The notes under the pieces: model-generated | Database searches by the model: none | Told to the model about the DNA's origin: nothing | What the model saw: only the letters and a program-made list of their open reading frames with translations | Translations under genes and position numbers: made by a program | Shown: piece after piece, positions 43,339-55,460 of the stretch | Layout of the letters: each line of letters opens with the position of its first letter | Numbering within the stretch: the stretch's first letter is position 1 | Assembly (NCBI RefSeq): GCF_014898055.3 | Contig: NW_023603184.1 | Coordinates: forward strand, 105,824,615-105,888,614 | From: Talpa occidentalis | Lineage: Eukaryota > Chordata > Mammalia > Eulipotyphla > Talpidae | Direction: 5' to 3' | DNA length: 64,000 nt

Positions 43339-43623
43339 TGGGCCTCCCCAGTGGCACAGCGGTTGAGTGCTGGGTTGCGAAGCTGCCTGCAGCCTCGGTA
43401 GCGCCGGTTCAATCCCCGGCTGCTCCCCGGCCACCGGAGGAGGGTCCCACATGGCACACAGACCTCTCCTGCCGCCCGCTGCTCCCCTCAGCAGTGTACT
43501 TTGGTCCTTCTGCCTGTTCTGCCCCCTGGTCTGGCTCTGGTGAATTCTCTCACCCTTCCGCGCTTCTGACTCTACCCAGTGCTTGTATAAATAAGTAAAA
43601 ATAAATAATTAAAAAAAAAAAAA
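43339..43623 (+). mobile_element. tRNA-headed SINE, type A
   Basis: Forward copy. The perfect target-site duplication gaaaaaagtaaagca (43324-43338 and 43624-43638) marks it as fairly recent. Confidence 0.94.
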
Positions 43624-44159
43624 GAAAAAAGTAAAGCAACTTGCCTAGCAATCTGTCTGTAGGCCATATTCAACTAGTTGACATCCATCAGGAATCCATT
43701 GACTTACGACTGAAACCATTTAAAAACATTTCTCTGTTAGGAGTCAAGGCATATCAAACCGGGCATTTTCCCTTTACTGTCTGCCTACTTGAGGAGATAT
43801 GGGCATTCTGCTCTAGCAGTCCACCTTGCTATCTAGTGCCAAATATTAATCAAGTTGATGACACTATGTGACTTTCATTACTGGATATTACTTATAGTTT
43901 CCTTCTTGTTGGCAAAGATGTTAATTTTGCTATGGATTTTAGCAAAACCACATATGTGCACAATTGCATTATTAGAGAAATGACAAGAGATAACTGTAGC
44001 TCTCAAATGACCCGTATTACAATGTTGAAGACTTGGACTCGGATTCCATTTTCTCATTTGTTATTGATTCATTCATACATCCATCCAGTCAATGAATACT
44101 TAAATGTATGTGAAAATGAGTTAGTGGTTTCTTTTCTCTGAAGATACTTAAAACTTAGT

Positions 44160-45100
44160 GTTGGGAAGGAGAAAGTCTAGCTCTGCAATTCAAATGGCGA
44201 ATGTCGCTTAGATGGGCTTAATGAAGCCTCTTAGGATCAGCTGGACTGCAAGCAAACGCTTCATTTCCTGTGGATTTCTTTCCTCACAAGCTGAGCAGAG
44301 CTTCAACAGTTCTCCCAACAATTATCACCCACTTGTTCCTTAGGTCTCAAGTTTTTTTGCATTAATCAGGTTGAAGGATTCATGGTATTAATCACGACTG
44401 AAGTTGTTATTTATCACCTGCTGGGTGAGAAATAATAATTTTGGCACTAGTGGGGCAGCAGGCCAGAGGTACCAAATTAAGTAAAACATCTAAACACTAG
44501 CAAGGATCATTTCTCTGATTAATGAATTGTTACAAAGAAAAAGTGCTACTCATTATCTGGTCTTACCAATACAAAGTGGGGCATGTAAGAAAAAAAATAC
44601 CAGCTTGCTCAGACCATTTTTTCTGTTTATTTTGCTCCTTTTTTTTTCTTTCTCTTTTTTTTGGACTATGAACATATTTGTGTTGTCAATCACACCAAAT
44701 AACGAACACAAATGAAGACATAACCAATGCTTTATCATACATCAGAAAATATTTCTGGCTATTAAAAATAATAATAATCTTTAAGAATTTAAAGTGGTTT
44801 TGAAAAAAGTTTAGGTAAATTATTCTTTGAAGTGTATAAAGATTTTACTCAAAAGAGTCCATGTATTTTACTTTTTCTACTTTCAACTGAATACCATTAC
44901 TGAAGGGCTTCCTCCACGCACCTCCCTGTTTTTCTCGGTTTTTTGACAATTGCAAATAAGCTCATTCTTACTCTGATGCTTAGAGCAATCTTTACCTTTC
45001 ATAATGCTACATAAGTACCTCTGTGTCCAGTCATGATGGGAGTAACAGAGGCTGGATCTATTCTCTTACTGTAAACAACTGAAGGAAACAGACATGAAAC
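44160..45100. promoter_or_regulatory. Candidate conserved noncoding element
   Basis: Repeat-free, compositionally balanced sequence. It contains homeodomain-type TAAT sites (gcattaatcaggttg, ggtattaatcacg), a gacaattgcaaataagctc POU/Sox-like stretch and a tttcctgtggatttc Runt/ETS-like stretch. It resembles developmental enhancers of the HOXD desert. Conservation itself was not tested. Confidence 0.4.
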
Positions 45101-46357
45101 AATGGCTCTCAGACATGCAGCAGCAGCTCAGGGCTGTGATCCTTGCATGAGGAGAAATAAAGTGAGCCCTTCAATTGCCCTGGCTTCTGCTTAGAACATT
45201 TACAGGCAGCAGAGGAGAGGGGCACCCAAACCGAGCCCAGAAGTTCTGAGTTAGGAAGGTAAGAGTTCAGAGTTCAGGAAAGCCTAGGTGGCTGGAACTC
45301 ATGAAGCAGAGGACTGAAGAGGAGCCGATTGCACAGAGTGGTAGAAGGATCGTTTTTGCACTCAATGAATGTCAGTCATCACATGCACATAGGGAACTAC
45401 CATGTTCAAAAAAGAGCAAGCAGGATGATCTCTGCAGTACACATAGGCTGGGAATAGTTTTTGTTCCTACTGCTCAGTGGAAAGATCACCAGATATTTGT
45501 GGCATCAAATGGACTCCTAGGGAAGGCTTTGCCTGCAAAGGGGATGAGGTCAAAATTAGACCTAGAATGAAGGCTCTCTGGGCCCACCTAACAAAGCTGC
45601 AAACTGACCTCTAAAGGATTGAATTGTATCCCAGAACAAAAACTTAAAATTTGTAAGGATATGAAAATATCCAGCACCCAATAATGTTAAATTCACAGTG
45701 TTTGACAGCCAAGAAAAATTTGCCAGGTGTGCAAAGAAACATATGAGGAGAAAAGTCATTCAGTAGAAACAGACCCAGAAATGACGCAGATGAAAGAATT
45801 TGTAGACACAGATGTTACAATGGCTATGAAAAACAGACTCCAGATGTCCACAAAGGTTGATTGGAGCATGGTGTAATTCTAGATATTAAATTGATGTAAG
45901 GTCTGAATAGCTGCAAATAAGCCAGGATTAGTATGATTGGTTTTTCAGAAGATGCAATTCAACAAGTAATAGATAGTTAAAAAAATTGTCATTTGTATTT
46001 TCAAACCATAGGAAAATAATTTTGAATGGCAAATTAAAATGTTGAACTTTATCTTATTTATGCTTGAGTTAGAAATTATTTTAAGATGATTAAAATATAT
46101 AAAGAAAGAAGTACAGACTTAGTCCTCTTTATTTGGTAGGTTGGCAAATCTTTATATTTAATAATTGCTATTGATTAATGACATTTCTGCTGTAGATGTT
46201 TCAAGTGATTTTCAAATAGGAGTTACTGAGCACCCTCTCTGTGTATACCTAATAAGAGAACAATGTATCAAATGACAAACTGACTTTCAAAGTAGCCCAA
46301 GAGAAAAGTTACTTTATTTTAAATCCTGTATTTGATGATACATATAGTATTTATATG
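45101..46357. other. Intergenic sequence, unassigned
   Basis: About 45240-45900 is fairly complex sequence with an 89-codon open frame (45301-45570) that I do not recognise. The remainder is A+T-rich. No repeat was identified with confidence. Confidence 0.4.
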
Positions 46358-46488
46358 TATATGTAGTATTTAGAGCGAGTACAATTTTAGAAATATATCA
46401 GTTTAAATAGACCATATCTAACAGAGGATAGTCAGGATACCTGTGTAGGTCTCCTATTTTAAGACTGGGATAGAAATTCTAAAAATAG

Positions 46489-46767
46489 GGGCCTCCCTGG
46501 TGGCGCAAGGGGTTAAGTCTCAGCATTATGAAGCAATTCCGCAGCCAATACAACACAAGAGTTCAGTCCCCAGCCAGGGAGCTAACCCACATGGAGCAGC
46601 AGACCTTTCCTGTCTTGCCCGCTGCTCCCCTCAGCAGTGTATTTCAGTAGATCTGACTGTTCTGTTCCCCACTCTGTCTCTGGTGAATCCTCTTACCCTC
46701 CCCACCCGCACCCCACCTCTGGCTCAATTCTTGTTTGTATAAATAAATAAAAATAAATCTTTTTTAA
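46489..46767 (+). mobile_element. tRNA-headed SINE, type B (in left palindrome arm)
   Basis: Forward copy with head gcctccctggtggcgcaagg. The flanking repeat aaattctaaa(aa)tag, at 46474-46488 and 46768-46780, is the probable target-site duplication. Confidence 0.92.
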
Positions 46768-47060
46768 AAATTCTAAATAGAAAGCCATCTGCTAACACAA
46801 CTCAAAATTAATTCAAGTATTTACTGAACATATTTTATATTGCACATGTTAGATTCTAAAGAATATACATAGACACAACCCCTGCTCTCAAGAAGATCAT
46901 TATCTGTAAGAGTAAATACTTATTGAATTAATTTTCATTGAGTTTTGTTAGCAGATGGCTTTATATTTAAAATTTCTATCCCAGTCTTAAAATAGGAGAC
47001 CTACATAGATCGCTTGACTATTCTCTATTAGATATGATCTATTTAAACTGCTATATTTCT

Positions 47061-47357
47061 GGGCCTCCCCGGTGGCGCAGCGGTTGAGCGCTGGGTTGCG
47101 AAGCTGCCCGCAGCCTCTGCAGCGCCGGTTCGATCCCCGGCTGCTCCCCGGCCACTGGAGGAGGGTCCCACATGGCACGCAGACCTCTCCTGCCGCCCGC
47201 TGCTCTCCTCAGCAGTGTACTTCGGTCCTTCTGCCTGCTCTGCTCCCCGCTCTGGCTCTGATGAATTCTCTCACCCTCCCGCGCTTCTGACTGTACCCAG
47301 TGCTTGTATAAATAAATAAATAAATAAATACAAATAAATCTTTAAAAAAAAATAAAT
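47061..47357 (+). mobile_element. tRNA-headed SINE, type A (in right palindrome arm)
   Basis: Close to the apparent consensus of the young type: head gggcctccccggtggcgcag, B box ggttcgatcccc, and an (aaat)n tail. Perfect target-site duplication aaactgctatatttct (47045-47060 and 47358-47373). Confidence 0.96.
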
Positions 47358-47606
47358 AAACTGCTATATTTCTAAAATTGTACTTGCTGTAAATACTACA
47401 TATTTACATATCTATTATACATATAAAAGTTTACAATAGAGAAGGTAAAATTTTTAAATATGTATCATCATTTATGGGATTTAAAATTGATAGGTGAAAA
47501 GTTCACGAGAGTGCAGAAAAAGCAACAGTTTAAAAGGACATGTGGTCATATGAAGTTATTTCAAAATGACAGTTTTACATACATGAACAATTATTGACTT
47601 TTCAAA

Positions 47607-47830
47607 AAAATATTTATTTATACATATAAGAACTGGGGTACAGGCCAGAGGTGTGGGGGGGTGAGAGGATTCACCAGGGACAGAGTAGGGAGCAGAACAG
47701 GCAGATCTACTGAAATACACTGCTGAGGGGAGCAGCTGGCAAGATAGGAGAGGTCTGCTGCGTCATGTGGGTAGCTCTCTGCCTGAGGATAGCTTCACAG
47801 TGCTTTGCTTAACCCACACACAGGGAAGCC
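47607..47830 (-). mobile_element. tRNA-headed SINE, type B, head deleted in part
   Basis: Reverse copy from atatttatttatacatataa to cacagggaagcctga. The segment between the B box and the head is shortened. No clear target-site duplication. Confidence 0.8.
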
Positions 47831-48094
47831 TGATTACTTCCTGACATTTGATGGAATGCTTACAGAACACAGCATCTCAAAAGGGAAGACTTATTGGAAG
47901 GTCACAGTATGAGTAAAAAGTACCCAGCAAATTTATCGAGAGCAGGTGAATCAAGAAGGTTGGATCAGGTTTCTGTAGGGTAGCCATGGAAGGTGAAGTT
48001 ATATGTGTACATTTGGACTAGTTTACAAAAGACCTTGGGTGCACTTAACCAATTTCAACATTTAGGCAACATGTAGTCACCCTGGACGTGGGGT

Positions 48095-48290
48095 ATAATA
48101 GAAATGGTTCTGAACTGGGGCTCCAAAGACTTGACTTGGGCTTTTGGCTCCATGTACATGGTCTCAAGCAAGTCTCTTTCCAAAAAGGAAAAACTAATGC
48201 CTCTTTTGCCCACCTCAATGACTTGGTGTGAGGACCCAACAAATTAATTAATGTGAAAGTGCTTTGTGGGTCACGATACATTCCACAAAT
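48095..48290 (+). mobile_element. MIR element
   Basis: Forward MIR: gaaatggttctgaactgggg, catggtctcaagcaagtctc, then a 3' part with gtgaggacccaacaaattaa. Diverged. Confidence 0.65.
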
Positions 48291-48529
48291 CAAAGTGTGT
48301 CTTTGATTGGTGAGGAGAATACGACATGAATAAATTGGCTGGTGAGCAAGACTGATCAGAAAGTGATGTGTCCCAGGCCTCCGGTAGTTAAGAAATCAAA
48401 ATGAAAGGCCTTTTCAATAACTTAAGTTGAGGTCCTGAGTACTTGGATTAGGAGGTTTGCCTAAAAAGAAGAATTAGAGGAGGTATATCTGAGAAAAATT
48501 TGGAAAGAAGAACTTAGAAGATGGAGAAC

Positions 48530-49000
48530 TAATCAGATATAGTGGGAGGGAAAAAAGAGTCAAAGATTTCAAGACTCCATGGTTGAAGTTAGTTGATAGA
48601 AAAGCAAATTGGGCCTCCCTGGTGGTGCAGGCAGTTGAGCGCAGCGCTGTGAAGCTGTCCACAGCCTCTGCAGCACCGGTTCGATCCCCACCGGCCTTGG
48701 AGCAACCCACATGGTGAGCAGACTCTCTCCTGTCTCGCCCGCTGCTCCCCTCAGCAGTGTGTTTCCTCGGTCTGCCTGTTCTGCTCCCCGCTCTGTCTCC
48801 TGTGAATCCTCTCACCCTCCCACGCATCTGGCCTGTACTCCGGCTCTTGTATAAATTAAAAAAAAAAAGAAAACAAATTCATGAGACATTGATAGTTTGG
48901 ATGCCAGTGTGGGACACTGGGTTGGACATCCAAATAGAAATGTCTAATTTAAAAAGTTTAAAGACATTCATTTTCACAGTAAGTTAATGAATGTCCCAAA
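48530..49000 (+). mobile_element. Old interspersed repeat interrupted by a SINE
   Basis: Outside the SINE, agagtcaaagatttcaagac and ggttggacatccaaatagaa match the same unnamed old repeat type as 36230-36600. Family name uncertain. Confidence 0.4.
48611..48868 (+). mobile_element. tRNA-headed SINE, intermediate type
   Basis: The head gggcctccctggtggtgcag is type B, while the gcagttgagcg segment and the ttgtataaattaaaa end are type-A-like, so it may belong to a transitional subfamily. Target-site duplication agaaaRcaaatt. Confidence 0.9.
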
Positions 49001-49979
49001 AGATCTTCTGTTTGTAAGAGTTCAGAAGCATCTTTACTAGCCATGTCTTTGGTATTTTTAGTGTCAAGGGGAACATGAAGCTTGGGCGGGGGGGGATAAA
49101 CTGGGTGTAATTTAGCTCTGCCAACCTGGAAAATGCTCATTTTAAAACTTATAAATTAAACTTGTCAGGATAAACTCCTATGGGGCTATGGGCCAAATCT
49201 TAAGAACTCCCCAAATGAAAATTCACAAACTCCATCATACTTGTTTCTCTATAATTTTATTATTAACATATGTATATTTCCATTTTCTTCCCTTTTGCCA
49301 TTAAGTGAAAGAATTGCAGATAATCAGAGGTGGCAAATATTGATGGAAATTCTATTAGCTGCCTGTTATTTTCAATTGAGAGCATTCAATTTCTGGAAAC
49401 CATATCATATTTCAGTAACTACTAAAATAATGTTGGTGGCTTCAATTTCACTAAATCCTGCGAGCATAGTGGGTCCTCAGTGGGATATATTTTCATTTTG
49501 GTAAGTATATGGATTTTTGTTTTATAAGTTAATTTTGGAGAAATTATTTCTTTTTATTAAAATTAGGTATTTTTGTAGAATTTTCAAGTCCATATTTTAA
49601 AACTCTTGCTTATGTCCAAATATAGTAAATAGTAGGAGACAAGGACTGAATATCACATGTCTTCCTTTAGTCCCCCACCCACCAGTCGTGGAAAAAGGAG
49701 GTCGGGAGATATTTTATGTCCTTGTGAATGTTATAGGAAAATAAGTCCACATGTTTCTGATAAATTTACAGTTAACTCATTAAAATGTGTGGTTTTGTAA
49801 AAACTATTTGATGTCTCAAAAGATCCTTTTGGGACAATCTTTAAACTTCTTGGTTCTCCTTTTTTACTGCTCTCTCCCTCATATTAAAAAAAAAACAAAA
49901 CAGAGAAAAAGACTGTATTCTGTCTTGAATCAAGTGTCTGGATTCCGGAGACCTCTTAAAAGAAAAAAAAAGCTATCTT

Positions 49980-50310
49980 AAATCTTTTTAAATTGAGGTA
50001 ACATTGCATTATAACATGCAAGTTTTTATTGTACATCATTAAAAACCAGCATCTAGATAACCTACATTAAGTTCACCACTAACAGTTCCCATTTTGTCCT
50101 TTACCAAACACTTGTCCCCTTTAACCATTTATTCACCCTGCTTCCTCCTTCACTTCTGATAATCACTGTTTTGGTTTTATTGCCTGGAAGTTTATTTTTC
50201 TTTTATTTGGTTCATTCATTTGGTTTCTCTAGGTCCCCCCATTAGTGATCTCAGTTTTGTCTTTCTTTAGCTGACTTATTACACTAAGCATGGTCTTGAT
50301 AGTTTAGAAA
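49980..50310 (-). mobile_element. Old L1 3' UTR fragment
   Basis: Antisense old L1 3' UTR: aaattgaggtaacattgcat, ctgataatcactgttttggt, and gctgacttattacactaagc. The right edge is approximate. Confidence 0.65.
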
Positions 50311-50639
50311 TTGTGTTTTAGGCTCTCGCTCCTCTGTGTAGGCCTGTGTGTGTACATAAATGTAATTACAAGAAATCTTACTTGCTTCCCTGAAACCTTC
50401 TCTAGCTTTGTAGGACAGCTGCCTCGTCATGCCATTTTGTAGGGATGACAATTCTCTCTACTTCTAATCTGTAGAAATGGCAACTCCTTAAAACTACACC
50501 TTCTGGTTGTAGGTGTCACTTATTCTGCGCAAAACTGGTGATAACAAGCAGGCCTAGAACCACCTTCTCTCTCCCAGGAACAAAACACGGGCCATTTCTA
50601 AGGCATTTGGCACAGCAGTTAACCAGGGGATAGCAAGAC

Positions 50640-52200
50640 TGCCCTTTGCTTTCCCCTTATCAAAATATATTCATTCCCATTTTCAAATTGCTGTTTTTGA
50701 GTCCTAAATCCCTATCCACACTAATTTCTGCGGGTCAGACTTTGACCCTGAATGGAACAAAATCTGAAGGCGCATATTCACACCAGAATGCCTTGGCTTC
50801 CCTGCATGTCAGAAGCCATATTGCTGCAAATGCCTCACACACCTTGCCGTGTAGCTTGTGGAACTGATGAGGGGAGAGCGCGGCACAGCGGCGCGGGCCT
50901 GGTAATCACAGGGCTGAGGAAACACATACATCATCTGCCACACAGGTTGGCATTTCAAGTAAAGAACCTTCACACTGTGTAAGATGTTGGACAAATGATG
51001 GCCATATGCATGTTTGTCTGGGTGCAGATGGCTCTGCCTTCTCAGAGAGGAGAAAGCTGAGCTCCGCTCTTTTTGCAGACAGTTTAATATTGGTGACACA
51101 GTTTATGTCCTCTGCAAAAACAATAATGGAGGGGAAGGTGACATAAATTATTTGCAAATCGTTTGACATATGCAGGGCATTGTCCTTGCAATAATCACCA
51201 TCAGTCTGTCAGTTTAAGATATGAACAGTGCCACTGCCATTTTATATCACCGTGTTAAGCTTTCACATGCTGTAATTTTACAGATTTGTTCTTTGGAGAA
51301 CCACTGCAACACAAATCAAATTGGATTATGTTTAGTCATGTACTGTATCATGCACATTGCTTAGATAAAAATAAGAATGTGCGTTCTATAAGGTAGGGAT
51401 CTTGAGCGACTTCCCATTTCCTGCTGAGGTGGTAGTTAAATAAACCTGTCCCCCTCTACCATTACCCAACTCTAGTTCATTTTTCAACTTGGTGATGTTA
51501 TTTTTGAGAATATTGACTTCCTTTTCTCACTTACAAGTATTTAGGATGTGTAGAAGGTGAAAATGACCTGTCATAAGAGTTTTCCTAAGTATGTTCTCTA
51601 ATACATTTAAAAACTTAATATGCAAATGTTCTATGATCACGTGTAGCCTCCTTAACGTTTATCTGATTTTATTGGATTTCTTTCTGAAACCAAGAAAATG
51701 ACCATAACTGGTGACTGAATAGTAATAGCTGTGTTTTCTGTTCTGTTGTATGAATTTAATGCCATATGGCACTTGGCTTATTGAGTTCCTGATGCCAATT
51801 GGTGCTGAAAACTGTGTTTTACAGATTAGTCACACACAGCAAATGTGTAAACACTTCTGAGTCATTGCTCCGGTGCAGCTATTTGGACCTATTGATAAAG
51901 AACTTTAGAGACACTTTCTCAATTTTCCAAAGTTTCCAAGGAAACTATAAATTCTAAAAAAAGGATTCAGAAATTGGGTATGAAAATTTCTAAAGAGAAC
52001 TGTGATTTGTTTTCATTTGGAAAAGTTACTTCCACTCAGTTACATCAGCAAAGCTGCATATGTCTCCCCTCAGTACAGAGGAGCCCTTAAAACAAAGATT
52101 TATCACATTTCCATCTTTCAAAGAACATTTTTTCTCACAGAACATAGCCATTATCATTATGCAATTTTATATCTGTATTGGTAGTACAGTGAGGCAAGCA
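50640..52200. promoter_or_regulatory. Strong candidate conserved noncoding block
   Basis: About 1.5 kb free of repeats and rich in transcription-factor-like motifs. Examples are gctgcaaatgcctcacac, a CpG cluster (agagcgcggcacagcggcgc at about 50875-50894), cagatggctctg E-box, gacataaattatttgcaaat (homeodomain next to octamer), cagtttaatattggtgac, and ttttattggatt (HOX-like). The texture is that of vertebrate developmental enhancers. Short open frames on both strands lack codon character. If synteny holds, it is a HOXD or MTX2 regulatory element. Confidence 0.5.
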
Positions 52201-53269
52201 TTTATAACTAAATTGTTTTAATCTATCTTAAATGATGCCCTTCAATGGTGCATCAGGGAATTGGAAATTAGGTCTAGTTACTTTCAGAAAATCTTTAAAG
52301 TAGCATTGAATTGGAATATTCTTTACTTGGCACTCAGGAAAGATTTAAGTAAAAATTTAAAGTTGGTGAAGATGAGGATATAATCAAATATTGTATTTGT
52401 GAGATCAAATTGAAGATGACCATTTTTTTTAAACAAATTTAGCTAATCCCTTTCTTTTGGAAGTTGTTGCCTGTATGCTGATATATGACCTCTGTGTCTC
52501 CCCTCCTTGTATAACACGTTCAACTGTATGTCCCCTCTGCACCTCAGATTTAGTGCTTTCTAAACTGCTGTTCCTCCAGTATTTCCCCATCTTAGTTACC
52601 ATTACCATCCTTTATCTGTGTTCTACAACTTTTATGCTAATTTCTGTTAGAAAGCATTTGTATATATTAAAGGTAGTTATTCTAATTATTCATCTCTTCA
52701 ATTAATCTTTGGGACTATGACAGGCTCACAGGTGCTTGGTAAATATTTGTCTAATTGAATAATCTTTGGCTCCTCTTTCTTCCTCATCTCAATATCAAGC
52801 ACTGTCGATTTTTCATATATGATTGTTTGTAGAATTCATCCCCGTCATCTTTATTCTATTGCCTTGTTCCTGCTTTCAGATCCTCATTGTCGCTCTACTT
52901 TTTACTACCTGTTCCCCCCAGACTGAGGGGCCCATTCTGCTTCTGCTGTGGTTGGGTACATGGTCCATGTCCATGGTCCATATACTGCTTGCCTCATGGT
53001 CCATGTACTGCTTTCTTTTTCCTGCTCCAGGGAGTTTGTGACTTTATTATTTGATGAATTGATTATTTATATTTCACCAAGTAAGATAATCAAATATTAT
53101 CTTATTGTTAACTTTTTTGCATAGATTGAGCTTTTAGAATGTAATTCTTCACATTGAGTTGAACTTTCACCAAGCCTGAACTTTCCTGTTCAAGATGTCT
53201 GTTTTTTGTTCATATGTCCAGATCTAGATTTCTATTTTCCTTTCAACTGTGCACATCTGTTATTTAAAA

Positions 53270-54390
53270 ATATTTTTTATTGTGACAAATTTTAAGCATA
53301 GGAAAATCCTGAGAGAATAATATATGATGATCTCACTGTACCCATCTCCCTGTTTTAGCCATAGTGAACTCATGGACAGTCATGATTCACTTAAGCATCC
53401 ATTCCATTGCTTCGGTGTGCTGTTGTGTCGAATCAGATACTAGATGACATATATCATCTTTAAATACAGTGTGCATTTCTAAATACACTTTTTTGAAACT
53501 TTATTAAATGCCATTATAACAGCAAAATTGACAATAACACCTTAACGATGACCTAAATACAGCCAATGTTCATATTCCTTGGTTGTTTCATAAATGTATT
53601 AAACTTCTGTTCATTTGAATAAAGAGCCAAATAAGGTGCACACATTGCTATCATGTTGAGCGAATTGCTTAAGTCTTGAGTATACTCGTCTGTAGAGAAT
53701 TTCTCCATATCTTTAAAAAATTATTTTGGAGTTTAGTTAGTGAAAAAGCTAGGTGTTTGTCCTGTGACTGCAGACTTGGTCTGTGGATGGCATCTTTTTT
53801 CCTTTTATTTAACAGTTTTCAAATTAATGTATTTATCCTCTAGTCTCCTTCAATGACCAGTGAATATACTTGTATTTTCATTATCTTATGAAAGCATGAA
53901 TTAAATTTTTTTTATATTCAATTTATAAAACTATCATCTTCAGTGTTGCTCAAAATGTCCTATCTTTGACCAGTGGGGGGTTTTTCAGGTTGCCTTCTAA
54001 GTCCTTTGACTGGAATAGTATTTGGTAGCTTCCTTAATGTTCACTGTGCCCACTTATGCACTTCCTTCCTGAGATCAGCTATGTCTCTTAAAAACTTTGG
54101 CTTTTTTAAGTGGGAAGTACCTTTTAGAGACCACAGTAGAGATCTCGTTGTTACTGTTTTGATGGCTATAGCTTTGTAGTAAGTCTTGAAATCAGGCAGA
54201 GTAAGTCCTCCTATGTCATACTTTATTGATTTAGTTTAGATGATTCTATGTCCTTTGCATTGCTATATAAATTTAGGATCCTTTTGTCAATTTTTACCAA
54301 AATACTTGCTGAGATTTTTACTAGGATATCTTTAAATTTAAGGAGAATTGACATCTAGACAATATTGCTTCCTTCTTCTAATGATGGTTT
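53270..54390 (-). mobile_element. Old L1M 3' UTR and ORF2 fragments
   Basis: Antisense old L1: ttattgtgacaaattttaag and aaggtgcacacattgc (3' UTR type), then gctttgtagtaagtcttgaa and ggagaattgacatctagaca (ORF2 type). These may be two adjacent pieces. Confidence 0.65.
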
Positions 54391-54659
54391 TTTTCTTTTA
54401 CACAGGCTGCTACAAAATTTGAAGTGTCACATTTTTGTTTATATTCATTCAAGGGAATTTAACAGGAGTAAAGGCATTATCACAATATGCAATGCCCTTC
54501 TACTAGAGGCAAGAATTGGATTACCACTGAAATTTTCCTTTGTACCATACCTATTGCTTTCTGCCTAAGCACTCATGGTCTTTAGGCAAATTAGTTCGAA
54601 TTTAATTTCAAACTAAATGTGGTCTCCGTTGGCAGTAGTGAGCCGGTAGAATTCCACAC

Positions 54660-54813
54660 AAAATACAGGATGCTCAGTTAAATTTGAATTTCAGATAAAT
54701 GATAAATATATTTTCAGTGTAAGTATGTCCTATGTATTGTATGGGGCATACTTATACTAAGAAATTATTTATCATTTATCTGAAATTCAAATTTAATTGG
54801 TGTTCAGTATTTT
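54660..54813. repeat. 154-bp palindrome, MITE-like
   Basis: Left arm 54660-54730 and right arm about 54745-54813 are reverse complements. The core 30-odd bp around aaatttgaatttcagataaa / tttatctgaaattcaaattt match perfectly, while the outer ends are more diverged. The loop of about 14 bp lies around tatgtattgtat. I have a sense that this is a recurrent mammalian repeat but cannot name it. Confidence 0.85.
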
Positions 54814-55019
54814 TATTTGCTAACCTTGACAGCCCTAGTTGCTGGGCTTTTTAGAAAGAAACCATTCTTTCATATTTACAGATCTATGAAGTTTAGCACA
54901 AATGTGTGTAAAATAAGCCCAAACCTATGTGTTTACATTGTTTTTTAGATATCTGTCTGTAAACTCTGTGCAGAGCCCCTGGCACAAGTAAAAGAGGTTC
55001 AGCATCTAGATTCTTTAGC

Positions 55020-55460
55020 ATGATTAAATAATAAGATAAAATGTTACGGGAATGAAAACACCTTCAGGATGCTTGCCTTGTCTCACCCCAATCCTCAGAG
55101 AGTGGGATTTCTGCTAATTCACACATTTCTGTAATGCATCACAGGCCATTTTCTGTGTCACAATATGAGCCTGTGTGTTTTCATTTCACCTCCAACAGGT
55201 CACAATAGGAACAAAGTTTTCTTTCCCAAGTCCAAGTTCAATATTTGGTTTTTATTAAATATTTCACAACTACTGATTTTTTCATGTCCAAATTTCCTCT
55301 TATTGAGTTTTGAGGTCTGATTCTGTCTTCTTCATAGGAATTGAATCTGCTTGCACAGAGATTCAATTTGAAACTTGTTATAAGGAATTCTCCTGCCTGC
55401 TTACATCTGGGCACCCAGGGCCACCAGCAATGGTATTGTTCTCCTCTGTTACTCCCAGTG
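55020..55460. promoter_or_regulatory. Candidate conserved noncoding element
   Basis: Repeat-free sequence with aattcacacatttctgtaat, caacaggtcacaataggaac (nuclear-receptor/Sox-like) and tttttattaaatatttcac (homeodomain-like). The call is based on texture only. Confidence 0.35.

Larger units (their letters stand above)
46358..47403. repeat. Large inverted repeat (palindrome), each arm split by a SINE
   Basis: The left arm (46358-46824) and right arm (46911-47403) are reverse complements once the SINE in each is removed (about 180-190 bp per arm, roughly 90 percent identical by eye). Landmarks are aagactgggatagaaattct on the left and tttctatcccagtcttaaaa on the right, then ttagcagatggctt on the right and aagccatctgctaa on the left. 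The spacer of about 86 bp resembles an L2 3' fragment. The two SINEs are of different types and absent from the opposite arm, so the inverted repeat is older than both. Confidence 0.9.

Noticed and set aside
50646..51169. Overlapping open frames on both strands at 50.6-51.2 kb as coding exons
   Set aside because: Frames overlap on both strands with no splice pattern or protein resemblance. The region fits noncoding regulatory sequence better.
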